Assembly: GCA_037447655.1 (NCBI GenBank)
Contig: JBBHKE010001944.1
Location: 1 to 32,641, forward strand
Length of the DNA stretch: 32,641 bases
DNA from: Zygnema cylindricum
Lineage: Eukaryota > Streptophyta > Zygnematophyceae > Zygnematales > Zygnemataceae
Direction of reading: 5' to 3'
Both the position numbers and the translations under genes were made by a program. Below the pieces are notes generated by a model. That model saw only the letters and a list, made by a program, of their open reading frames with translations. It was not told the origin of the DNA and did no database searches. Shown one piece after another: positions 1 to 9,741 of this stretch; within the stretch, counting starts at the first letter, position 1; every line of letters begins with the position of its first letter.

Positions 1-320
1 TGTAGGTCTACTTGAGGTGTCATTCACTAGGTCTTACTCGACTATTTAAACTAACTAACTGCTAGTCAACCTAGTACTATACAGCTGTACACGTGGACCT
101 TCACGGTCAACCGAGATCTATCCAAAAATTCCTTCTAGAACTATACAGCTCAATCTACATTCTGTGACGTTGCTATGCTGCGCTGCTACGCTGATGCGCT
201 ACTAAGTTGCTACGCCGCTAAGTTGCTATGCTGCTATGCTGCTATGCTGCGCTGGTCTGGAATCGCAGTTGCGCTGCTCTGGAATCGCAACTATAGCAGC
301 CTAGCCCTAGCCACTAAGTA
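1..320. other. Sequence upstream of the first gag frame, with a GCT-rich repeat
   Basis: I see no gene here. Bases about 169-255 are a degenerate GCT-rich repeat built from blocks such as GCTATGCTGC and GCTACGC, and the segment CTCTGGAATCGCA is nearly duplicated just after it. The open frame of the downstream gag begins after an in-frame TAA near 317. This stretch may be the untranslated leader or the remains of the 5' LTR of the gag-protease element, but no LTR end or primer-binding site is visible. Confidence 0.35.
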
Positions 321-2510
321 CCCAATTCTGTTACCCTGTTACACCCTTCTTTTGCTGGTACACCTGAGGTCATAGGTCAAGCGGATATTCCATTCCAAGC
401 TGCTTTTACGAAGGTCTTAGATGCCCAAGGTGTTGTCCTAATTCCCGCAGTCCCAAAAATTCCTCGCCAATATGCTGTGGCCGCTCGTGCTGTCGTCCTA
501 GCACGAACAGGGATGATAATTCCGTTACGGGATCCACTATCTGTTATGTTCGATTACTTAGAAGCCAAGTATCGGATGCAAAACCCCGATCAGGTGAAAG
601 AATTTATGAGTTTCACGCGTAAACTAGGAGAAACCGCCCCTGCTTTACGTGCTCGCATGGAGTCTTTGCGAGAAGCTTTATCGGACCTAATGTTTGATGC
701 GGAAGCTGTTCAAATTTTTTTTGGACAGTTTCCAGATCAATCGAAACGTTTTATACAAAGTCATCTCACTCAGACTTACGGTCTGGAATTTACATTTGAT
801 GAAGCCGCTCAATATGCGGTAGAATATAAGATGCAATCATGTATGTGGGAAGCTCATGATCGTTCGGAAGTCGCTTCCCCACTTTCTCCACCTAGCAGTC
901 CGTGGCCTCGTAATAGGCCTCCAAAGATGTCGGCCATGAGAAATCCGCCTTTTAATTCCGGAGACCGATTGTGCTTTCGATGTGGAAACACGGGGCATGA
1001 TGGCCGCATGTGCCCAGATAAGTCCGCCACATGCACCCATTGTCAGCAGAAGGGACATTACGTCGACCGCTGCCACGTTAAGAATCCTAATTTTTCCTAT
1101 CAGAATCAGATTCATAACGGTGGAATTCGCGCCCGTTCTGCCAAGCCGGTCACTCCTCCTACCGAGACAGAGAAAGAGGCGACTCGGCCTAAGATCTCTC
1201 GAAGAGAGAGGGAAAAGGCCGAGTTACAAGTTATGATGGCCGCCATGATGAAGGAGCAATTCGTTGCCTTCATGGCCGAAATGAAACCCCAGTTCACGGG
1301 GATGGCAAGGACAGTTGTCCACACGCCATCGTTGGTTGGTCGAATCCTCCGGGATTCAACTGTCCAACAACGAGCAGCTACTTTTGATAAGGGCTCCCCT
1401 GATCACAATTGGGACAGTAAATTACAGAATTCCCGTATTCCACTTTCTTTCGAGAAAGTATCTCTCTCTCCTCTACAAGACACAACTTCTTCCATTGTGG
1501 CTAAAGCTCTCACCATTTTGGATAGTACCATACATGATGCTCACCGAGTTAAAGAATGACTAAGCATCCTTTCTGCCATGATTGAGGAAGTCTCGAGGGC
1601 CTCTCGCTTTCCTCATGAGGTTCCCAAAGCCTCTCCCCTCGTTGATGAGATCGCTGCAGCCGCCGCTTTGAGGGCGTTGCAGCTGAACCGTAGTCTTTCA
1701 GTTATTCAGCCAGTTACCGCGGATGAGCGTCGTGACCTTGATCCTCACATTAGTTTCGTGGACAATTCTCAAAAGTCCTTCTCCATTAATGGTGTTGCTC
1801 CTTCTCTCCCTCTCATGGACACCGGAGCCAAACCCGTGATCCTTTGATCCGAATTTGCGCTCAAGCTTGGTTTGACAGCAGACAAGCTCCAAGCCACGTC
1901 TACGCGGCTTCTCACTTCAGCCGGTACCACGGAAACAGTGCTTGGAATTACCAAGGACCCGTTTGTCTTTCGGTTTCACAACGGAACCGATAGTCAGTCC
2001 GTGGAGGTTTTTGTCCGAGCATTGGTCACCAAATGCAACGACTACGAATGCGTAGTGGGCCAGGATGTTATCTTCCGAATCAGTGGGGGAGTAGATATGC
2101 ATGATCAGACCTTCTCTTGCCGTCCCTCTAATTTTTTGGGACGCAAAATTTGCCTCCCTCTTGTCTGTGCTCGCAAGCCGTTGCCCACTATGACACATTT
2201 GGCTTCCGCTCTCCCTGCATTTTCCACCATCGACCTTCGAGATAGTTTTAGTGAGTCCGGTTTTTTACTCGACTCGCGTCATCTTTTCGATACCGTCGAC
2301 AACGAGGTCTTTCCACACATTCTCCATATGGGGGATTGCGATACTAATGGGATGTTGAGTTTGCAGGGGGTTTATACATCTACAGGTGGGGATCAAGGGT
2401 GCCACATGGAGTGCCTCTCTCCCCCATTATCTTTCAACCCGATTGACCATTGCTGCCTCCATTTTTGTTCGAGGCCCTCAGCTATGTTGACCAGCTCCTC
2501 TACAGGTTAA
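321..2510 (+). pseudogene. Ty3/gypsy-type gag-protease polyprotein, broken by two in-frame TGA codons
   Basis: One reading frame runs from about 321 to 2510 and is stopped only by TGA at 1557-1559 and 1845-1847. The gag part has a retrotransposon capsid-like region (about 540-830). Two adjacent CCHC zinc knuckles for RNA binding follow (CFRCGNTGHDGRMC and CTHCQQKGHYVDRC, about 970-1070), then a basic, Met-rich segment. The protease part carries the aspartic active-site motif LMDTGAKPVIL just before the second TGA, and then the flap and C-terminal part of a retropepsin, with a TFSCRPS motif near 2110. No methionine precedes residue 1 in the open frame, so the N-terminus is lost or starts at a non-ATG codon. 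No RT, RNase H or integrase follows. The last 40 or so codons also read plausibly in another frame, ending in RLRSWGG at the TGA at 2525, so a late frameshift is possible. A relic of the same family lies at about 23674-24104. Confidence 0.8.
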
Positions 2511-2524
2511 GGAGCTGGGGGGGG
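2508..2524 (+). other. Polypurine tract of the gag-protease element
   Basis: A purine-rich run (AAGGAGCTGGGGGGGG) lies directly before a TG that starts a sequence repeated at 9547. This is the expected position of a plus-strand primer before a 3' LTR. One C and one T interrupt the run. Confidence 0.45.
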
Positions 2525-2781
2525 TGATTATTGGGATAACTTCACTCTAGAAAAGTATTCTTCCCCTTTCTCTCTTTGGGTCATTTTCCCCTTTATTCTT
2601 TCTCATGGTGTATACATTTTTCTCTTTCTCATTCATTTTTCGTTTGTATATATGGTTGTCCACATGACTTTGCTGGTTCTGATGCATGTTCGCTCTTTCT
2701 GGTCTCACATGCACGACAGCTGTCATGCCGCATCGCGTCGGCTGCTCGCGCGCAAGTTATCATGCACGCACGCGCGGTATT
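2525..2781 (+). repeat. LTR-like sequence of the gag-protease element, left part
   Basis: The sequence starts TGATTATTGGGATAAC after the polypurine tract. About 195 bases of it (2528-2722) recur in the same orientation at 9547-9741 with few differences. The segment is pyrimidine-rich and then turns into GC-rich alternating purine-pyrimidine DNA that ends at the copia insertion site. I infer that it is the first part of a 3' LTR which resumes at 9241. Both termini of this LTR are not defined. Confidence 0.5.
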
Positions 2782-3832
2782 TGAAACTCTGAGACCTCCA
2801 TAAGTCCTCAGAGTGGACAGCTTCCAAGAAGCCTCTAGGATAATCCTGACCCCTTTGTGTTTAACAAAAAAATAACTGCCACCCTGGCAGACAAAAACTC
2901 TGACCAACTTCACCCCTGTGAAGGTAAGACTCCCCTGAGTCGATAGCAAAAAGAATCTCTGAATTTGCTCCCCTGAGCAGTAAGTTATGGAGGGTCAAAG
3001 TTGACCTTTTGTACAGAAGCTCTCTGGGAGAGGGGGTCCTATCTTCTAATTATTTCTAAGTCCTATCTCTCTCACAGACTCTATCTACTGATGTACGGAA
3101 CCAATCAGAATTGAGTTCCGTACGCAAAAGTACAGCTGCCGGTGTACTTTATGTACGGACATTGTACGACATGGCCAAAATGTCGACACATGTCAAATCC
3201 GGATTCGGTGCCATAATCTTCGGAGATTCCACAATCCAACGGAATTTCGCCACGCGTCATCCGATGTGGCGATGGCCACAAACCGCCGAAATCTTCCTCC
3301 GCGATCTCGGCGCTAATTCCGGCCGTCCGATTAAATTCGGCTTTAATCGTAGCCGTAATAAATACATGCGCGGTATTTGTTTCATTTATGAAACAAATGC
3401 GCGGTACTGATTTGTGTTCGTACCGTAAGTCGTACATTATATATTACTGGATCTATGTATCCCGTAATTCATTTCAGTTAAATGATTTATCGCACGTATA
3501 CATATTTAAATAAATATCAAGCTATATGCTATGTAACACTATTGCTAGACTTAACGGCTAAGGCTACCGGCTACTTCCTGACTGCCTGCCCGTAGGTACA
3601 AGGATCAAATCCTGCCGCCGGCATATACCTTTTAATTAAACAAATAAACCCTAATATAAAATTCCCGTAAACCTCAGGATAGCCAAGGTAGCCATGGCTC
3701 TAGCTTCCTCTCCAATTTCTCAGTGACTGCGACAAGTTTGAGAGTTGGAGAGAGAAGTTAGAGATAGACTCCCTCGACTTCTATATTTCTTTTCAGACCT
3801 AGAAAATACTTATAAAACCATTAGTTTCTACA
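2782..3832 (-). repeat. 3' LTR of the copia element
   Basis: This is the left copy of the LTR on the + strand and the downstream copy relative to the minus-strand genes. It follows the polypurine tract on the minus strand (TGTAGAAACTAATGG begins the LTR). It contains a perfect 11-bp inverted repeat near 3371-3395 (ATTTGTTTCAT, two bases, ATGAAACAAAT), flanked on both sides by GCGCGGTA. Confidence 0.9.
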
Positions 3833-3845
3833 CTCCTCTTATTTT
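3833..3845 (-). other. Polypurine tract of the copia element
   Basis: On the minus strand the run AAAATAAGAGGAG begins immediately after the RNase H stop codon (TAG, 3846-3848) and ends at the first base of the 3' LTR. Position and composition fit the plus-strand primer. Confidence 0.8.
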
Positions 3846-6800
3846 CTAGTCAATCTTTAATTTCAGACCACACTTCTCCCTGCAAAAAATTAGCTTAGGG
3901 GAAGGCACAGGTTTGGTCATCATATCTGCTACCATCTCACTATCTGGTCTGTACTCTAAACTGATTATTTTGTTTTCTACTTTCTCTCTAACAAAGGTGA
4001 GTCTGATGTCCATGTGTTTGGCTTTAAAATGGTGTTTAGGATTGGCAGAAATAGCGATTGCTGCCTGATTATCACAAAATATTTTCTGCACACCACTCTT
4101 AAGGTGACCAAGCTCACCAAGCAAAGACTTGACCCACATCAATTCTTTTACAGCAGAGCAAGAGGCCATATACTCAGCCTCCATGGTGGACTGAGCAATA
4201 ACCTTTTGCTGTTTGCTACTCCAACAGCAAGCCCCATCACCCACATATAATACATATCTAGAAGTACATCTCCTCATCGGAGCATCACCATAACTGGCAT
4301 CACTCCAAGTAGTGATGTCAGTATTCTCCCCACCCAAATTCAACCATAGATCTCTAGTTCCTACCAAGTATCTAAGGACTCTCTTAGCTGCCTCCCAATC
4401 CTTCTTAGTGGGAGCATTTAGACTTCTACTCAGCACTCCTACAGCTGCAGCTAAATCCGGCCGGGTACAATTTATAAAATAGATTAGACTTCCCACTACT
4501 TGCCTGTAAGGAATAGTCTGCATGAACTTTTGTTCATCAGGAGATAATTCCTCGTCTAAGACTATGACTCCTTCTTCCTCACTCCCCTCACTTCCTTTCT
4601 TCAACTCCATTGGAGTTGTACAGCTATTAGCTTTATCCATTTGAAATTTTTCAAGCATGTTCCCTAATGCTTCCTTTTGAGTCAATCTTATAATTTTCCT
4701 TTTTTCGGTCTCTCTCTACTTGAATTCCCAAAATATATTTTGCTTCCCCCATATCCTTCATTTCAAATCTCCCCTTTAGATCGGTTTTCAGTTTATTTAT
4801 TTTTTCCATTGATTTACTTAAAACAAGCAAATCATCAACATAAATTGCAATAAATATAAAACCTTCCTCATCTTCGAAAACATAGATTGAGTGATCTGAG
4901 CTGATCCGAATATATCCTAGACCGATAAGAAACTCATCAAGCTTCTTATTCCCTCGTCGAGGCGCCTGTTTCAAACCATAAAGAGATTTAATCAGCCGGC
5001 ATACCTTACTCTCCTCTCCTTCTTCCACAAACCCTTCGGGTTGTCGCATGAAGATCTCCTCTTCCAATTCTCCATGCAAAAAGGCTGTTTTGATGTCCAT
5101 CTGGTGCACTTCCATGTCTTCCGCCGCTGCTAAACTGAAAAGTATGCGGACGGAGGGAAATCTGACCACCGGGGCAAAGGTTTCCTCGTAGTCAATTCCT
5201 TCTTTTTGTGTAAATCCCTTTGCCACTAATCTGGCCTTGTAGCGCTCGATTGTGTTATCTGGGTTCAGTTTTAGTTTGAAAACCCACTTACAACCGATTG
5301 GTTTTCGGTTAGGTGGAGAGTCCACCAGCTCCCAAGTATCGGCTGCCATGATTGAAGCCATCTCCTCATTGATGGCTGTCTTCCACCGGTTTCTCTCTGG
5401 ACAAGTCATCGCCTCTCCATAAGTTTGAGGTTCATCTTGATGAGATAGTTTAGTTACCTTGTTATTAACCTGTTTTTCTTGCAGTCTTTTGCTACTTCTC
5501 CTCCCCCCCTCAAAATCTGAGGCCGGAATAGATGGTTCTCGTGGATTCTTTCGAACAAACTCGGCTTCTCCCCTATCCCTTGATTCCGAATCAATTTCCA
5601 CCACGTCTTCCGCTTCGAGTAGAGTTGTCACTAGAGTTTCCACAGCTGAGTCCTTTTCGGTGTGATTTGTTCCTGCAAGAATGTCATCTTCTCTAAAACC
5701 TGGATAGTTAGGAAGCTCAAAGTCATCGGAATTTTCTGACTCAAATCTGATTTTTACTGACTTCGTATATTTGAAAGGATCCACAGACTTTCCTTCATCC
5801 ATAACTACTAGATGCTTTACTAAGATTATATCTTCTGTTTTTAGATGATAAACTCTATATCCTTTAACATCTTCATCATATCCTAATAAGTATTTTGGTT
5901 TTCCTTTAGGATTTAGCTTCCAATTGGACCGATCAGTATCTAGACTGAACACTTGACTGTCGAAAAACCTTTAAGTGAGATATGTCTGGTTTCCAGCCTG
6001 TCCATCTCACATAAGGTGTTTGATCTCTTATAGCTGAAGTAAGAACTCTATTCTTGAGGTAATTAGCACAATTCATTGCTTCTGCCCAAAACCTTTTCCC
6101 TATCTTTTTATCTGACAACATACTTCTAGCACTATTACTTAGTGTTTTATTTAACCTTTAAGCTACCCCATTCTGTTCAGGATTTTCCGGAACTGTCTTT
6201 TGGTGTTGAACCCCATCTTCCCTCAGAAAATCCTCAAACTGGTTAGAAGTATACTCTCCACCATTGTCACTCCTTACTCTCTTGATAGGAGTTTCATGGA
6301 GTTTTTCGCTCCATGCTTTATATTGTCTAAAACAATCCTCAGCTTCTGACTTGTTTTTCAAAAAATACACCCGGGAATATCGAGACCAATCATCAGTTAT
6401 AGTCATCATAAATCTCTTCCCCCCCGGTGAGGGCACTCTAGGCGGTCCCCAAATATCTGTGTGTACTAGATCTAGAAGTTTTTCTCCCTTGTAGGTGGCT
6501 GTTTTATGAAAGGGTAATCTCTGTGCTTTACCTTGAGCACATCCACTACAATCACTTATATCATCACTCTCACTGAACTGAATCCCTTCCACCACTCCCA
6601 TCTTTTTCATCTCTCTTAACTTATCTAGATTGACATGCCCAAGCCTCTTATGCCACATCATAATATCATGAACACCAGCATAATAAAGTTTCTTCTTTTC
6701 ATTACTTAAGATCAGCCTAAACATCCCATGGCTACCTTTCTCAGCAATGAAATAGACATCATCCTCAAAACTAGCAGTAAAGACTCCTTCCCTAGTGCTA

Positions 6801-8206
6801 GTAAAAAAACCCTTATCATCTAATACATATGTAGAGATAAGATTTTTGTTCAGCTCCGGAATAAACAATACATCGGAGAATGTTAATATGGATGTCTTTC
6901 CTTCTACTAACACTTTTAGATCTACCGATCCTACAAGAGTAGTGGTGACTATCCTCCCATCCCCGTACTCTATCTCTACGGTGGGAATCTTTCTTATCTT
7001 AGTGAACAGGTGTCTATCCTTACACATGTGCATGGAGGCACCTGAATCTACAATCCAGCCTGCTTCACCTTTCAATCCACCGTAAGCACATTTCTGCCTT
7101 CGTGGAATTTCGACCTCATTTTTCGCCTCCAACTCCTCAACCAAAAGGAGCTCATCGTCCTCGTCCTCGGATTCAGCCTCAAGTACCTCTGTGACAAGGG
7201 CCTTTTTCTTTCCTCTCGGGGTACCACCGGTCTGCCCCTCCTTTAACCGAAGCTCGGTTAGCTTAGTGCACTCTGCCATATAGTGCCCCGGTTTCTTACA
7301 AAAGTGACATAGTCCTTTGGGAGCCCTTGGTTCGAACTCATCGGCCTGTTTTTTCTGCTCCCTACCCCCATAGTTTGCGACCGGTTTTCGGGAATCCTTG
7401 TTCCTCCAATCAGTCGCTGTTGCCAAGGCTTGGCCACTCTTTCCTCCCCTTCGGATCTCAATTGTATTCTCTTGAACGAGAATCATCCATACCACTGAGT
7501 TCCATATCCACCTTGAGTCAGGCAAGTCCTGCACACGGTAAACTATGTTCACGAACTCATCAGGTAACTTCATCAGTAAACAGTTAACATTTTCTTTTTC
7601 ACTAAAATCTTTTCCCGCACTCTGTAGCTCCATGAAGAGTGTACCAAGCTCATTGCAAAAATCCAACATATTTCCCCCTTTGTATACATACTCTTTAACT
7701 TTCTGATCAGCCAACTGTTGTTGCTGAATCGTACCACTTCGGTACATCTCTATAAGAGCCATCCAAAGATCGGATGCCCTTTCTACCTGCAAATGAGGAC
7801 ATGCAAGTCCTTGAGTGAGATGGCGTAGGATGAAGTGCTTTGCCGCCATATTGTTGAAGTCCCAGGTTTCAGTATCATTCTCCTCGTTCCTCGGAATAGG
7901 TGACATTAATGTTAAACCAGTTGCTATTGGTGTGGTCGCCTCATTCTCCTTTCCTTTGTCCACCACCTCTCCTTCCTTTGTTTCCTCCGTTGAAGGTGAA
8001 TCCTCTTTCCTGGTGAATCTGCTTCCTTTAAATCATGGAGGAATTCCAAGACTTGATGGACGCCCCAATCGTCCACTCACTATCCCCCAAAACCTTTTTT
8101 CGCATAGAGCTCCTATCATCATACTTTCCCAGTATATGAAGCCAGTTCCATTAAAGATTGGTACCCTAGAGGGTGGGCCCATAACCTGAAACTGTGAGAC
8201 CTCCAT
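3846..8206 (-). pseudogene. Copia gag-pol polyprotein (gag, protease, integrase, RT, RNase H), broken
   Basis: The frame opens at an ATG inside the 5' LTR (8204-8206) and reads through the primer-binding site into a gag N-terminus with a VPIFNGTGFIYW-like start. Landmarks in order are the zinc knuckle CHFCKKPGHYMAEC (near 7300), protease DSGA (WIVDSGASMHMC, near 7040), the integrase HHCC finger (near 6540-6660), and the integrase core. The core acidic residues are in HTDIWG, RSDNGGEY and PEQNG. RT follows with YKARLVAKGF, QMDIKTAFLHG and the catalytic YVDD (near 4820). RNase H has WSDASYGD and TMEAEYMA and ends at 3846. Breaks seen are TGA at 8033-8035, TAA at 6158-6160 just after the catalytic Glu region of integrase, a frameshift near 5960 and another near 4700. 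The catalytic motifs themselves look intact. Confidence 0.9.
8172..8186 (-). other. Copia primer-binding site matching the anticodon arm of initiator tRNA-Met
   Basis: The 15 bases directly inside the 5' LTR read GGTGGGCCCATAACC on the + strand. That is the anticodon-arm sequence of plant initiator tRNA-Met as I know it, with CAT the anticodon. The minus-strand element RNA is therefore complementary to the inside of the tRNA, not to its 3' end, as in Drosophila copia. No canonical TGGTATCAGAGC site follows the LTR. Confidence 0.75.
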
Positions 8207-9235
8207 AAGTCCTTAGAGTGGACAGCTTCCAAGAAGCCTCTAGGATAATCCTGACCCCTTTGTGTTTAAGGAAAAATAACTGCCACCCTGGCAGACAAAA
8301 ACACTGACCAACTTCACCCCTGTGAAGGCAAGACTCCCCTGAGTCAATAGCAAAAAGAATCTATGAATTTGCTCCCCTGAGCAGTAAGTTATGGAGGGTC
8401 AAAGTTGACCTTTTGTACAGAAGCTCTCTGGGAGAGGGGGTCCTATCTTCTAATTTTTCTAAGTCCTATCTCTCTCACAGACTCTATCTACTGATGTACG
8501 GAACCAATCAGAATTGAGTTCTGTACGCAAAAGTATAGCTGCCGGTGTACTTTATGTACGGACATTGTACGACATGGCCAAAATGTCGACACATGTCAAA
8601 TCCGGATTCGGTGCCATAATCTCCGGAGATTCCACAATCCAACGGAATTTCGCCACGCGTCATCCGATGTGGCGATGGCCACAAACCGCTGAAATCTTCC
8701 TCCGCGATCTCGGCGCTAATTCCGGCCGTCCGATTAAATTCGGCTTTAATCGTAGCCGTAATAAATACATGCGCGGTATTTGTTTCATTTACGAAACAAA
8801 TGCGCGGTACTGATTTGTGTCCGTACCGTAAGTCGTACATTATATATTACTGGATCTATGTATCCCGTAATTCATTTCAGTTAAATGATTTATCGCACGT
8901 ATACATATTTAAATAAATATCAAGCTATATGCTATGTAACACTACTGCTAGACTTAACGGCTAAGGCTACCGGCTACTTCCTGACTGCCTGCCCGTAGGT
9001 ACAAGGATCAAATCCTGCCGCCGGCATATACCTTTTAATTAAACAAATAAACCCTAGTATAAAATTCCTGTAAACCTCAGGATAACCAAGGTAGCCATGG
9101 CTCTAGCTTCCTCTCCAATTTCTCAGTGACTGCGACAAGTTTGAGAGTTGGAGAGAGAAGTTAGAGATAGACTGCCTCGACTTCTATATTTCTTTTCAGA
9201 CCTAGAAAATACTAATAAAACCATTAGTTTCTATA
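8187..9235 (-). repeat. 5' LTR of the copia element
   Basis: This copy is upstream of the minus-strand genes and would carry the promoter. Its outer end reads CTATA where the 3' LTR has CTACA, a single transition in the otherwise conserved terminal dinucleotide. Confidence 0.9.
8837..8848 (-). promoter_or_regulatory. Possible TATA box of the copia 5' LTR
   Basis: The minus strand reads GTAATATATAATG here, in a GC-balanced stretch of the LTR about 640 bp upstream of the gag start. The same sequence is kept in the other LTR near 3433. This is a motif match only; no start site is known. Confidence 0.3.
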
Positions 9236-9240
9236 GTATT

Positions 9241-9420
9241 TTGCACGCACGCGCAGTATTTCTCACGCACGCGCAGTATTCTGCACGCACGTGCGGTATT
9301 TTGTATGTACGCGCTGTTTAAGGCATGCGCGCTCAGCTTTATGCATGCACACGCGGTTATATGCATGCACGCACGATTTTGGCACGCGCGCATAATTTTT
9401 GTTCGCACGTGCAATTTAAT
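9241..9420. repeat. 20-bp minisatellite, alternating purine-pyrimidine
   Basis: At least eight consecutive units of exactly 20 bp can be laid out from 9241, for example TTGCACGCACGCGCAGTATT, TCTCACGCACGCGCAGTATT and CTGCACGCACGTGCGGTATT. Later units are more diverged. One more unit lies left of the copia element and ends at the target site (2759-2781). The copia element split the array. Confidence 0.85.
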
Positions 9421-9546
9421 TCCGATTCATATTTTCAGTTTGTCGTTGAAAGGTACTAATTTCGTGCGATATGTTTTATTAAAGCGTAGGTACACGATTT
9501 TCAAAGTTGGATGCGAAACATCGTTTGGGCAACATGACGTTTGGGC
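9421..9546 (+). repeat. Remainder of the LTR-like sequence of the gag-protease element
   Basis: No gene is visible. This links the minisatellite to the second copy of the TTATTGGGA sequence. If the copia element is removed, 2525-9546 would be one LTR-like unit of about 560 bp. Confidence 0.35.
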
Positions 9547-9741
9547 GAATTATTGGGACAACTTCACTCTAGGGGAGTATTCTTCCCCTTTCTCTCTTTG
9601 GGTCATTTCCCCCTTTATTCATTCTCATGGTGTATACATTTTTCTCTTTCTCATTCATTTTTCGTTTGTACATATGGTTGTCCACATGACTTTGCTGGTT
9701 CTGATGCATGTTCGCTCTTTCTAGTCTCTCATGCACGACAA
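9547..9741 (+). repeat. Second, truncated copy of the LTR-like start
   Basis: Closely similar to 2528-2722, from ATTATTGGGA to CATGCACGACA, in the same orientation. It stops abruptly where the 5' LTR of the next gypsy element begins. Confidence 0.8.

Larger units (their letters stand above)
2782..9235 (-). mobile_element. Complete Ty1/copia LTR retrotransposon, non-functional
   Basis: Two direct repeats of about 1,050 bp (2782-3832 and 8187-9235) bound the element. Both start TGAAACT; the left copy ends CTACA and the right copy CTATA. The 5-bp target duplication GTATT is present at 2777-2781 and 9236-9240. Coding is on the minus strand in the order gag, protease, integrase, RT, RNase H, which defines the copia superfamily. 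The two LTRs differ at roughly 2% of positions by eye plus a 4-base indel, so insertion is fairly recent. The coding region nevertheless has two in-frame stops and two frameshifts. The element sits inside the 20-bp minisatellite of an older LTR-like sequence, which dates it as the younger insertion. Confidence 0.92.

Noticed and set aside
2629-2949. Minus-strand frame spanning the left copia LTR edge
   Set aside because: It crosses an insertion junction, so it cannot be an ancestral gene, and it shows no domain.
3105-3437. 110- and 99-codon frames in the copia LTRs (also at 8508-8840)
   Set aside because: They lie wholly within the LTR, appear on both strands, and are conserved only because the LTRs are young copies.
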